Shown here: positions 1 through 6,053 of the stretch, one piece after another | How the letters are laid out: the number at the start of each line of letters is the position of its first letter | How positions within the stretch are numbered: position 1 is the stretch's first letter | Origin: DATKCA01 sp035544675 | Lineage (GTDB): Bacteria; Acidobacteriota; Thermoanaerobaculia; Gp7-AA8 | Direction of reading: 5' to 3' | NCBI GenBank assembly: GCA_035544675.1 | Contig: DATKCA010000180.1 | Coordinates: 1 to 7,484 of the forward strand | Length of the DNA stretch: 7,484 bases | Position numbers and translations under genes: made by a program | Notes under the pieces: model-generated | The model's database searches: none | What the model saw: only the letters and a program-made list of their open reading frames with translations | What the model was told of the DNA's origin: nothing

Positions 1-43
1 CGACAACAAGACGCTCGACCCGACCTACGTGCCCGCTCAGTAA
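1..43 (+). CDS. C-terminal tail of an unidentified upstream gene (partial)
   Basis: Reading from base 2, the plus strand gives DNKTLDPTYVPAQ followed by a TAA stop at 41-43. This is compatible with the end of a gene that begins before the window, but 13 residues are too few to name a family. The stop is followed within 10 bases by a strong inverted repeat, which fits a gene end. Its last seven bases overlap the TGA of the minus-strand beta-propeller remnant, so if both are real they converge and overlap by 7 bp. The frame could also be open by chance. Confidence 0.4.
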   Translation, partial: DNKTLDPTYVPAQ

Positions 44-180
44 ACGGTCTCGCGTCCGCCGCGCTCGATGCGGCGGACGCGAACCTGGTTCGTCGCCGAG
101 CTCTCCATCAGCCACAGATCCCCGTTCGGCGCGAACGCCCCTCCCGCCGGCGACCACGGTGCCCTCGCGCGGGAGAGGCC
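37..180 (-). pseudogene. 5'-truncated remnant of a beta-propeller (NHL/SMP-30-like) protein
   Basis: Read on the minus strand, about 47 codons ending at TGA (37-39) give a stretch containing GGAFAPNGDLWLMESS and then NQVRVRRIERGGRETVY. The pattern aPNGDLWLmE..NqVRVRRI resembles the blade motif of NHL, SMP-30/gluconolactonase-like and related beta-propeller proteins, in which a DG/NG turn is followed by a hydrophobic strand. Toward its N terminus the frame stays open into lpdA, but the residues there look like antisense noise. The lpdA promoter and start also lie there, so no intact 5' end exists. I infer a leftover C terminus of a gene whose front was lost in a rearrangement. The 180 boundary is approximate. 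The family call rests on motif resemblance only. Confidence 0.5.
50..82. terminator. Perfect 13-bp inverted repeat, possible terminator hairpin
   Basis: TCGCGTCCGCCGC (50-62) is exactly complementary to GCGGCGGACGCGA (70-82), with a 7-base loop at 63-69. The stem is very GC-rich and starts 7 bases after the TAA of the upstream reading frame, where a terminator is expected. No T run follows on the plus strand. On the minus strand only a short TTT occurs (GACCGTTTAC). It is therefore not a textbook intrinsic terminator, though it could stop or stabilise transcripts on either strand. The same bases encode RVRRIERGGRE in the minus-strand remnant. Confidence 0.5.
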
Positions 181-192
181 TCCGCCGGCACG

Positions 193-198
193 TATAAT
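193..198 (+). promoter_or_regulatory. TATAAT -10 box upstream of lpdA
   Basis: A perfect TATAAT stands in otherwise very GC-rich sequence, 31 bases before the lpdA start codon. Transcription from about base 205 would give a leader of about 25 nt that keeps the ribosome binding site at 215-223. I see no good TTGACA-like -35 at the expected spacing, and no TGn extension. The call rests on the -10 box and its position. It could drive the whole lpdA-to-ferredoxin run. Confidence 0.5.
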
Positions 199-214
199 GC
201 GCGCGCTAAAAACC

Positions 215-223
215 GGGGGAGGA
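215..223 (+). promoter_or_regulatory. Ribosome binding site that fixes the TTG start of lpdA
   Basis: GGGGGAGGA contains the GGAGG core and sits 6 bases before TTG 230. The competing in-frame ATG at 197 overlaps the -10 box and has no such site, so this sequence decides the start. Confidence 0.75.
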
Positions 224-229
224 TTCATT

Positions 230-1636
230 TTGGCTGAACAACCATACGACGTCGTGATCATCGGAAGCGGCCCGGGAGGATACGTGGCCGCCATCCGGGC
301 CGGCCAGCTCGGCCTCAAGACCGCCGTCGTGGAGAAAGACCCGTTCCTCGGTGGTACCTGTCTGCATCGCGGATGCATCCCCACGAAATCCCTCCTGGAG
401 AACGCCGAGGTCTGGTCCAAGATTCAGAAGAGCAAGGAGTTCGGGATTACGGTCGGCGACGTGAAGCTCGACTGGAAAGCCGTTCAGGCGCGCAAGCAGG
501 GTGTCGTCGACAGCAACGCCAAAGGCATCGAGTTCTACTTCAAGAAGTACAAAGTCGAGACCGTCACCGGTTTCGGCAAGGTCATCGACAAAAACACGGT
601 CGAGGTGAGCACGGAGGGGGCGCAGCCGCGGCGCCTGAGCACGAAGAACATCATCCTGGCCATGGGCTCCGTGCCGAAGGACCTCCCCCACATCAAGGCC
701 GACGGCAAGCGGATCATCAACTCCGATCACATCCTCGTGATCGAAGAAGTGCCGAAGTCGATGCTCGTCATCGGCGCGGGAGCTGTGGGATGCGAGTTCG
801 CCTCGGTCTTCTCCCGCTTCGGAACGAAGACCACGGTCGCGGAAGTGCTGCCCCACCTTCTGCCGATCGAAGACGACGAGATCTCGAAGGAGTTCACCCG
901 CATCTTCAAGAAGAAGGGCATCGACGCTTACACCGACGCGAAGGTGCTCTCCTGCGAGGTGACCGGCAGCGGGGTGAAATCGACCATCGAGACCAAAGGA
1001 AAGCAGCAGGTCATCGAGACCGAGATCGTTCTCTCCGCCACCGGACGCCGCGCTGTCACCGAGAACTGCGGGCTGGACAGGATCCAGGTGCAGCTGGACC
1101 AGCGCGGCTTCGTTCAGGTCGATCAGTTCATGCGCACCGGGGAGAAAGGCGTCTACGCGATCGGCGACATCGTGCCGACACCGGCCCTCGCCCACTGCGC
1201 CTCGGCCGAGGGAATCCTGGCGGTCGAGCACATGAAGGGCCTGGACGTGCGGCCCATCAACTACGACCACGTTCCGAACGCCACGTATACGGAGCCGGAA
1301 GTCGCGTCAGTCGGTCTGACCGAGAGCAAGGCCAAAGAGCGCGGATACGACGTCAAGATCGGGAAGTTCCCGCTGACCGCCAACGCCAAGAACAAGATCA
1401 TGGGCGCCGACGGCGGCCTGGTGAAACTCGTTGCGGACGCGAAATACGACGAGCTTCTGGGCGTCCACATCGTCGGACCGAAGGCCACCGAGCTCATTGC
1501 CGAGGCGGTGGTGGCGCTCGAACTGGAGGCGACGAGCGAGTCGATCGCCAAATCCATCCACGCGCATCCGACCCTGTCCGAATCCATCATGGAAGCGGCG
1601 GAGGACGTGGCCGGACACTCCATCCACAAACCGTGA
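230..1636 (+). CDS. lpdA: Dihydrolipoamide dehydrogenase (E3)
   Basis: This is the FAD flavoprotein that reoxidises the dihydrolipoyl arm of 2-oxoacid dehydrogenase complexes and passes electrons to NAD+. It has 468 residues, the usual family length. Visible motifs in order are the FAD Rossmann loop GSGPGG (12-17), the redox disulfide in GGTCLHRGCIPTK (Cys44 and Cys49), the NAD-binding VIGAGAVGCEF, the second FAD motif GVYAIGDI, and the C-terminal HAHPTLSE with catalytic His446 and Glu451. I chose the TTG start at 230 because GGGGGAGGA (215-223) lies 6 bases upstream and MAEQPYDVVIIG is a normal E3 N terminus. The frame stays open back to 68, but those codons are antisense to the beta-propeller remnant and cross the promoter. 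The E2 gene follows after 26 bases. The CLHRGC version of the active site is one seen in E3s outside the CLNVGC type. The partner complex is not determined. Confidence 0.95.
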   Translation: MAEQPYDVVIIGSGPGGYVAAIRAGQLGLKTAVVEKDPFLGGTCLHRGCIPTKSLLENAEVWSKIQKSKEFGITVGDVKLDWKAVQARKQGVVDSNAKGIEFYFKKYKVETVTGFGKVIDKNTVEVSTEGAQPRRLSTKNIILAMGSVPKDLPHIKADGKRIINSDHILVIEEVPKSMLVIGAGAVGCEFASVFSRFGTKTTVAEVLPHLLPIEDDEISKEFTRIFKKKGIDAYTDAKVLSCEVTGSGVKSTIETKGKQQVIETEIVLSATGRRAVTENCGLDRIQVQLDQRGFVQVDQFMRTGEKGVYAIGDIVPTPALAHCASAEGILAVEHMKGLDVRPINYDHVPNATYTEPEVASVGLTESKAKERGYDVKIGKFPLTANAKNKIMGADGGLVKLVADAKYDELLGVHIVGPKATELIAEAVVALELEATSESIAKSIHAHPTLSESIMEAAEDVAGHSIHKP

Positions 1637-1662
1637 CACACCGGCACTCCACGGAGAAGACA

Positions 1663-3126
1663 ATGGCTACTGATGTCCTGATGCCGCAGATGGGCGAGTC
1701 GATCGCCGAAGGGACCGTGTCGAAGTGGCTCAAGAAGGTCGGCGACCGCGTCGAGCGCGACGAGCCGCTTCTGGAGATCTCGACCGACAAGGTGGATGCG
1801 GAGATCCCGGCCCCCTCCGCCGGCACGCTCGCCGAGATCGTGGTCGCCGAGGGGCAGACGGTCGCGGTCAACTCGGTCGTGGCCCGCATTGCCGGCGAGG
1901 GAGAGCAGCAGGCTGCCGATCAGGCCACCGCGCAGGAAGTGAAGCAGGAGGCCCCTGCCGCTCCGCCGGAGGCGGCGCCGCCGCCCACGATCGAGCAGCC
2001 GGCGCCGCAGGAAGGTCAGGCGATGGAGGACTCGCCCGCGCCCGCCCGGAATGGCGGCGCTCCACAGGAGCAGGACGCTCCACAGGAGCAGGATGCTTCA
2101 CACGAGCAGGGTGCTTCACAGGAGCAGGGCGCTTCACAGGAGCAGGATGCTTCACAGGAGCAGGACGACGAGCCTGACGAGAACGTGGCATCGCTCGACG
2201 AGCGGCGGCGCACCAAGTCCTCTCCGCTCGTGCGCAAGATCGCGCGCGAGAACAACGTCGACATCAGCCAGATCCAGGGGTCGGGCGTGTCGGGTCGCGT
2301 CACGAAGACGGACATCCTGGAGTTCATGCAGCAGCCGAAGACGCAGCCCGCCGCTGCCGCTCAGGCTCCGGCCGCTCCGGCCCAGAGGCCGGCTCCCGCG
2401 GAGCGGGCCCGACAGTCCGCATCGGGCGAAGCGGTCAGGCTCGAGCCGCTCTCGGTGATGCGCAGGAAGATCGCACAGCACATGATCCAGTCCAAGCAGA
2501 CGTCGGCGCATGTGACGACCGTGTTCGAGTTCGACTTCACGGCGATCGAGCACCTGCGCAAACAGCACAAGGAGAGCTACGCCGAGCGCGGAGTCAAGGT
2601 GACGTACCTTCCGTTCGTCATCCAGGCCGTGATCGCCGGCCTGCGGGAGTTCCCGATCATCAATGCGTCGATGGACGAGACCAACGTCGTGTATCACCGC
2701 GACCTGAACATCGGCATCGCCGTCGCGCTGGAGTGGGGCCTCATCGTCCCGGTTCTCAAGAACGCCGACGAGAAGAACATCCTCGGACTGGCCCGAGCCA
2801 CGAACGACCTGGGCGAGCGCGCCCGGGCCAAGAAGCTCAGCCCCGATGACGTGCAGGGCGGCACGTTCACGATCACGAATCCCGGTATCTACGGCGGGCT
2901 GTTCGGGACGCCCATCATCAACCAGCCGCAGGTGGCGATCCTGGGCGTCGGCGGGGTGAAGAAGCGGCCGGTGGTCGTCGAGACGGAGGCGGGCGATTCC
3001 ATCGCCATCCGATCGATGTGCATCATGTCGCTGACGTTCGACCACCGTCTGATCGACGGGGCCGTTGCCGACCAGTTCATGGCCCTGGTGAAAGAAATCA
3101 TCGAGTCCGGACAGTTCACGATGTAG
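1663..3126 (+). CDS. Dihydrolipoamide acyltransferase (E2) of a 2-oxoacid dehydrogenase complex
   Basis: This is the core subunit of a 2-oxoacid dehydrogenase complex; it carries acyl groups on lipoyl-lysine and transfers them to CoA. It has 487 residues. One lipoyl domain spans about 1-77, with Lys43 in STDKVDAEIP as the lipoylation site. A long linker (about 80-180) contains six copies of a six-residue repeat at 133-168. A peripheral-subunit binding domain (about 185-222) contains SSPLVRKIARENNVDI and GSGVSGRVTKTDI. An Ala/Pro linker follows. The catalytic domain (about 255-487) ends with FDHRLIDG, giving His461 and Asp465 as active-site residues. GGAG at 1653-1656, 6 bases upstream, supports the ATG. 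The lipoyl domain recalls 2-oxoglutarate dehydrogenase E2 of high-GC bacteria, but acetyl, succinyl and branched-chain specificities cannot be separated by eye, so no symbol is given. E3 lies upstream, and LipB and LipA, which modify Lys43, lie downstream. Confidence 0.93.
   Translation: MATDVLMPQMGESIAEGTVSKWLKKVGDRVERDEPLLEISTDKVDAEIPAPSAGTLAEIVVAEGQTVAVNSVVARIAGEGEQQAADQATAQEVKQEAPAAPPEAAPPPTIEQPAPQEGQAMEDSPAPARNGGAPQEQDAPQEQDASHEQGASQEQGASQEQDASQEQDDEPDENVASLDERRRTKSSPLVRKIARENNVDISQIQGSGVSGRVTKTDILEFMQQPKTQPAAAAQAPAAPAQRPAPAERARQSASGEAVRLEPLSVMRRKIAQHMIQSKQTSAHVTTVFEFDFTAIEHLRKQHKESYAERGVKVTYLPFVIQAVIAGLREFPIINASMDETNVVYHRDLNIGIAVALEWGLIVPVLKNADEKNILGLARATNDLGERARAKKLSPDDVQGGTFTITNPGIYGGLFGTPIINQPQVAILGVGGVKKRPVVVETEAGDSIAIRSMCIMSLTFDHRLIDGAVADQFMALVKEIIESGQFTM
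2059..2166 (+). repeat. Six 18-bp tandem repeats in the E2 linker
   Basis: Six in-frame 18-bp units of the type GCTYCACAGGAGCAGGRY encode APQEQD, APQEQD, ASHEQG, ASQEQG, ASQEQD and ASQEQD. Units 1 and 2 use CCA (Pro) and units 3 to 6 use TCA (Ser). Unit 3 alone has CACGAG (His) in place of CAGGAG. Near-identity at silent positions points to recent unit duplication. The product is an acidic, Gln-rich flexible segment between the lipoyl domain and the subunit-binding domain. Confidence 0.95.
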
Positions 3127-4929
3127 GTGCGCGCCCTCCTCATCGTCTTCCTCGCCGCCACTCCGGCGCTGGGCCAGTACGTCCCGCCCGTTCCGGCTGG
3201 ACTGCGCGGGGATACGGTGGTCGAGTATCGCGGGCCGATCCCGCTGCCCTCCCCGCAGACCCGGTGGATCCGCGTCCGGTCGGCGCGATTCAACGTGGTG
3301 AGCACGGCCTCGGAGAAAAGGGCCAGAGAGGTCGCCTCGACGCTGGAGACACTCGCGTCCGCGCTGGGGAGCGTCCACCCGCGATTCCGTCCGAAGGCCA
3401 TCGAGACGCGCGTGCTCCTCTTCGCCCGGCGTTCAGAAAGCCAGCCGTACTTCGACTTTCTCCTGAAACAGGCGAGCGCGCGGACGCCCGGGATGTTCGT
3501 CACGAGCGAGGACGGCTCGGCCACGATGGTGATCGACAGCGGCTCTCGATGGAGGGATCGAACAGTCGTTCACGAGCTGATGCACAACCTTCTCGCGGCG
3601 AGCGGCGCGAACCTGCCACTCTGGCTCGAGGAAGGCATCGCCGAGTACTTCAGCACCGCGCGGGTCTCCCGCGGCGCCGTTCATGTCGGCCGCCCCATTC
3701 GCGAGCACGAGATCTCCATCCGCCGGCGCTCGAACCGCCCGATCGCCCGCCTCTTCGCGGCGAAGACCACCGACTACCGCCTGTATGCCGACTCCTGGGC
3801 CGTGGTGGACTGGATGATGCGCACGAACGACGAGTCCTTCTACCGGCTCGTCGCCGATGTGGAGAGAGGAGTGGCGGCCGAAACCGCTCTGCAGGAGCAC
3901 TTCCGGATCACGACCCCGGTGCTGGAGCGCCTGATCCGGAACCCGGGGATGCGCGCCATGCGCACGTTCTCCATCGCGGTCGAAGAGCCCCGCCTCCAGT
4001 CTGAGGTGGAGACCCTCTCCTACTCGGATGCTCTCAGCGAGCTGGCCACGTTCCTCGGATCGATGGCGCTCGGCCGGCAGGACGCTCATCGCCACCTCGA
4101 CGCCGCCGCGACAGGGCACGCGCGCGCCCTGGCCACGCGGGGCGTGATCCGCTCCTACGAGAAGAACTATCCCGAGTCCTATCGCCTGTTCGAGCAGGCG
4201 CTGGCCGCCGATCCCGGCGATGCCTCGATCGCTCTCGACTATGCCGAGGCGTTGCTGCAGAGCAGTTTCGGGCCGTTTTCCGGCGTGATGGAGCCGGCCG
4301 CCGACGCGGCGGCGCGGTTTCGAAAAGCGCGCGAGCTGGCCCGTGGAGCAGCTCCGCGCTGGCGCGCCGATGCGATCGCCGGGAGCACTTACCTGGTCGA
4401 ATCGGACGTCACGCCCGGCATCCCGCTCCTGGAGCGGGCGCTGGCGCAACGCCCGGCCCGCATGGACGTTGCGCTCAATCTCTACGCGCTGCTTCTGCGA
4501 AGCGGGCGCAATGACGAGGCGCAGCGTCTCTTCGAGGGCACGTTCGCAAACAGCCGTCAGGCGCAGACGACGCTCGCCGCGCGAGCGGTGTACGTCCGGG
4601 AACGGTTGACGCTCGCCAACCGCTACCTCGACCAGCACAACACCGACGAAGGTCTGAAGATCGTGCGCGAGATGATCGAGATCACGCCAGACCCGGCCGC
4701 CAGGCGCGAGCTCGAGGCGCAACTGGCGAGGATCGAGGCGGTCGCGCAGGCCAATCGCGAGATCACCGCGTACAACACGGTCGTGGATGCAACGAATCGG
4801 GGCGCCTACGAGGAGGCATTGGCGCTGGTCCGGAGCCTCCTCTCCACGGCACGCGACGAAAAGGTCCTGCGCGACGCGGCGCGGCTGCGCGACGAACTGG
4901 TCAGGCATATCCGGGGAATGCGCCGCTGA
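3127..4929 (+). CDS. Secreted HExxH metallopeptidase-like protein with TPR repeats
   Basis: The 600-residue product starts with a short signal peptide, MRALLIVFLAATPALG, probably cleaved near Gly16-Gln17, so it is likely exported. The N-terminal half resembles the peptidase MA-like/DUF1570 gluzincins. HELMH (149-153) supplies two zinc-binding histidines and the catalytic Glu150. WLEEGIAEYF (166-175) supplies the likely third ligand, Glu169. The C-terminal half is helical with TPR-like units at about 333-378, 412-472 and 545-595, suggesting a protein-binding platform. The start is GTG, immediately after the TAG of the E2 gene and in the same frame. No spaced ribosome binding site is visible, so translation probably depends on termination-reinitiation from E2. 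The signal peptide supports this start. Its substrate is unknown, and nothing in the sequence ties it to lipoate. Zinc binding and proteolysis are inferred from motifs. Confidence 0.8.
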   Translation: MRALLIVFLAATPALGQYVPPVPAGLRGDTVVEYRGPIPLPSPQTRWIRVRSARFNVVSTASEKRAREVASTLETLASALGSVHPRFRPKAIETRVLLFARRSESQPYFDFLLKQASARTPGMFVTSEDGSATMVIDSGSRWRDRTVVHELMHNLLAASGANLPLWLEEGIAEYFSTARVSRGAVHVGRPIREHEISIRRRSNRPIARLFAAKTTDYRLYADSWAVVDWMMRTNDESFYRLVADVERGVAAETALQEHFRITTPVLERLIRNPGMRAMRTFSIAVEEPRLQSEVETLSYSDALSELATFLGSMALGRQDAHRHLDAAATGHARALATRGVIRSYEKNYPESYRLFEQALAADPGDASIALDYAEALLQSSFGPFSGVMEPAADAAARFRKARELARGAAPRWRADAIAGSTYLVESDVTPGIPLLERALAQRPARMDVALNLYALLLRSGRNDEAQRLFEGTFANSRQAQTTLAARAVYVRERLTLANRYLDQHNTDEGLKIVREMIEITPDPAARRELEAQLARIEAVAQANREITAYNTVVDATNRGAYEEALALVRSLLSTARDEKVLRDAARLRDELVRHIRGMRR

Positions 4930-4950
4930 CGAACGGCGCTATAGGTCACG

Positions 4951-6024
4951 ATGCGGCGCTGCGACCTCCACCAGCTTCACCTCGTCACGTATGAGAACGG
5001 GATGATGCTGCAGCAGAAGTTGACGGAGCTGAGGCAGAGGGACGAGATCCCCGATCAGCTCCTTCTCCTGGAGCATCCGCCGGTCATCACGCTCGGCCGC
5101 GGCGGCGATGCCGCCCACCTGCTGGCCCCGCCGGAAACGCTGCGACGGCAGCGCGTGCGATTCTTCGAGACCACGCGAGGCGGCGACATCACCTACCACG
5201 GCCCCGGCCAGATCGTCGGCTATCCCATCGTCCACCTGGGCGAAGGGAGCCGCGACGTGCGCAAGTACGTCACCCGCCTCGAGGAAGTGCTCATCCGCAC
5301 GGTCGCCGAGTACGGCATCACGGCGACGAGAGAAGAAGGAAAACGCGGCATCTGGGTCGGCAATCACAAGATCGCGGCGATCGGAGTTCGCATCGCCCGC
5401 TGGGTGACCTCGCACGGGTGGGCGCTGAACGTGAACACGAATCTCGACCACTTCCGACTCATCACTCCGTGCGGGCTGGCCGGCACGGGCGTGACGTCGA
5501 TCGCGCGCGAGAGCGGACGGACGATTCCGATGGAGGACGTTCGCGCCGTTCTGGCCGCGAAGTTCGCCGAGGTGTTCGAGCGCGACCTCGTGGAGCGGGA
5601 GGAGACGCTGCGCCTCGTCAAGGTCGTCGTCCGCGACGGGGACCGCGTCCTTCTGCTTCACCGCAAACCGCAGCGCGGGAACTACTGGCAGCCCATCACC
5701 GGGTCGATCGAGACAGAAGAGTCGGCCCTCGACGCGGCGCGCCGCGAGCTCACCGAAGAGACCGGGCAGAAAGCCGACCCCGAGCCGCTCGACCTCACGC
5801 AGTCGTTCATGATCGAGTCGCAGTTCCTGGCCGCGCGCCATTCCGCGCCGATCATCGCCAGCGAGATCGCGTACAGTGCCGCATTCGACTCGCGTACCCC
5901 TCTTCGCCTGGACGGGGAAGAGCACGACCAGTACGGCTGGTTCACGTTCAGCGAAGCGTATGAAAAGATCCGATGGACCGATGACCGCGAGGTACTGGAG
6001 CTGCTGGAGTCATCCCGAGCGTGA
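4951..6024 (+). CDS. lipB: Octanoyltransferase LipB fused to a C-terminal Nudix hydrolase
   Basis: The N-terminal domain (about 1-215) is octanoyl-ACP:protein N-octanoyltransferase, which loads octanoate onto the lysine of lipoyl domains in the first step of lipoate synthesis. Visible are LEHPPVITLGR, RGGDITYHGPGQ (76-87), catalytic Lys140 in NHKIAAIG, and catalytic Cys174 in TPCGLAGTGVTS. The remaining 140 residues form a Nudix domain. Its box runs from Gly251 to Gln273 and matches GX5EX7REUXEEXGU except for the last residue, with REL and EE at 265-270. YWQPITGSIE and EHDQYGWFTF around it recall the NudB (dihydroneopterin triphosphate pyrophosphatase) type, from memory. LipB alone is about 210-240 residues, so the 357-residue length is a true fusion with no stop or frameshift between the parts. 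An in-frame TAG at 4942-4944 makes ATG 4951 the first usable start, but its ribosome binding site is weak. The last residues, SSRA, and the stop lie in a dispersed repeat. Confidence 0.93.
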   Translation: MRRCDLHQLHLVTYENGMMLQQKLTELRQRDEIPDQLLLLEHPPVITLGRGGDAAHLLAPPETLRRQRVRFFETTRGGDITYHGPGQIVGYPIVHLGEGSRDVRKYVTRLEEVLIRTVAEYGITATREEGKRGIWVGNHKIAAIGVRIARWVTSHGWALNVNTNLDHFRLITPCGLAGTGVTSIARESGRTIPMEDVRAVLAAKFAEVFERDLVEREETLRLVKVVVRDGDRVLLLHRKPQRGNYWQPITGSIETEESALDAARRELTEETGQKADPEPLDLTQSFMIESQFLAARHSAPIIASEIAYSAAFDSRTPLRLDGEEHDQYGWFTFSEAYEKIRWTDDREVLELLESSRA

Positions 6025-6050
6025 GCGAAGGATCGCGGGGGTCGGGAGGC
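6009..6050. repeat. Dispersed intergenic repeat at the lipB-nudix/lipA junction
   Basis: The core at 6009-6034 contains CCCGAGCGTGAGCGAAGG preceded by GTCAT and followed by ATC. It continues into a G-rich stretch to about 6050. From memory this matches a short dispersed repeat found between genes in Acidobacteriota and other GC-rich genomes. Its minus-strand translation gives DPSLTLGMT, a peptide common in spurious predicted proteins. Here it provides the last codons and TGA of lipB-nudix. Its outer boundary is uncertain. A genome-wide copy count would settle it. Confidence 0.55.
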
Positions 6051-6053
6051 AGC

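Noticed and set aside
68..229. N-terminal extension of lpdA from ATG 68 or 197
   Set aside because: These codons overlap the antisense beta-propeller motif and the TATAAT box. E3 proteins start near MAEQPYDVVIIG, and TTG 230 has the ribosome binding site.
206..1270. Long minus-strand open frame (354 codons) opposite lpdA
   Set aside because: It is antisense to an E3 gene with all catalytic motifs. Its composition (rich in Asp, Arg, Leu, His, Val) is the usual mirror of GC-rich coding sequence and shows no family motif.
373..1662. Upstream in-frame extension of the E2 gene across most of lpdA
   Set aside because: The frame is open but the translation is Arg/Gly/His-rich noise in a different frame of lpdA. 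ATG 1663 has a ribosome binding site and begins a canonical lipoyl domain.
2016..2327. Minus-strand frame with repeated Cys-rich SCSCEA units
   Set aside because: This is the antisense reading of the 18-bp E2 linker repeat. There is no independent evidence for a Cys-rich peptide.
3433..4908. 491-codon minus-strand open frame opposite the peptidase gene
   Set aside because: It is the antisense shadow of a gene with a signal peptide, HELMH and TPR motifs. The Arg/Gly/His-rich content carries no recognisable domain.
4940..4945. TATAGG as a promoter for lipB-nudix
   Set aside because: The last -10 base is G, there is no -35, and the 21-bp gap to the previous gene fits co-transcription better.
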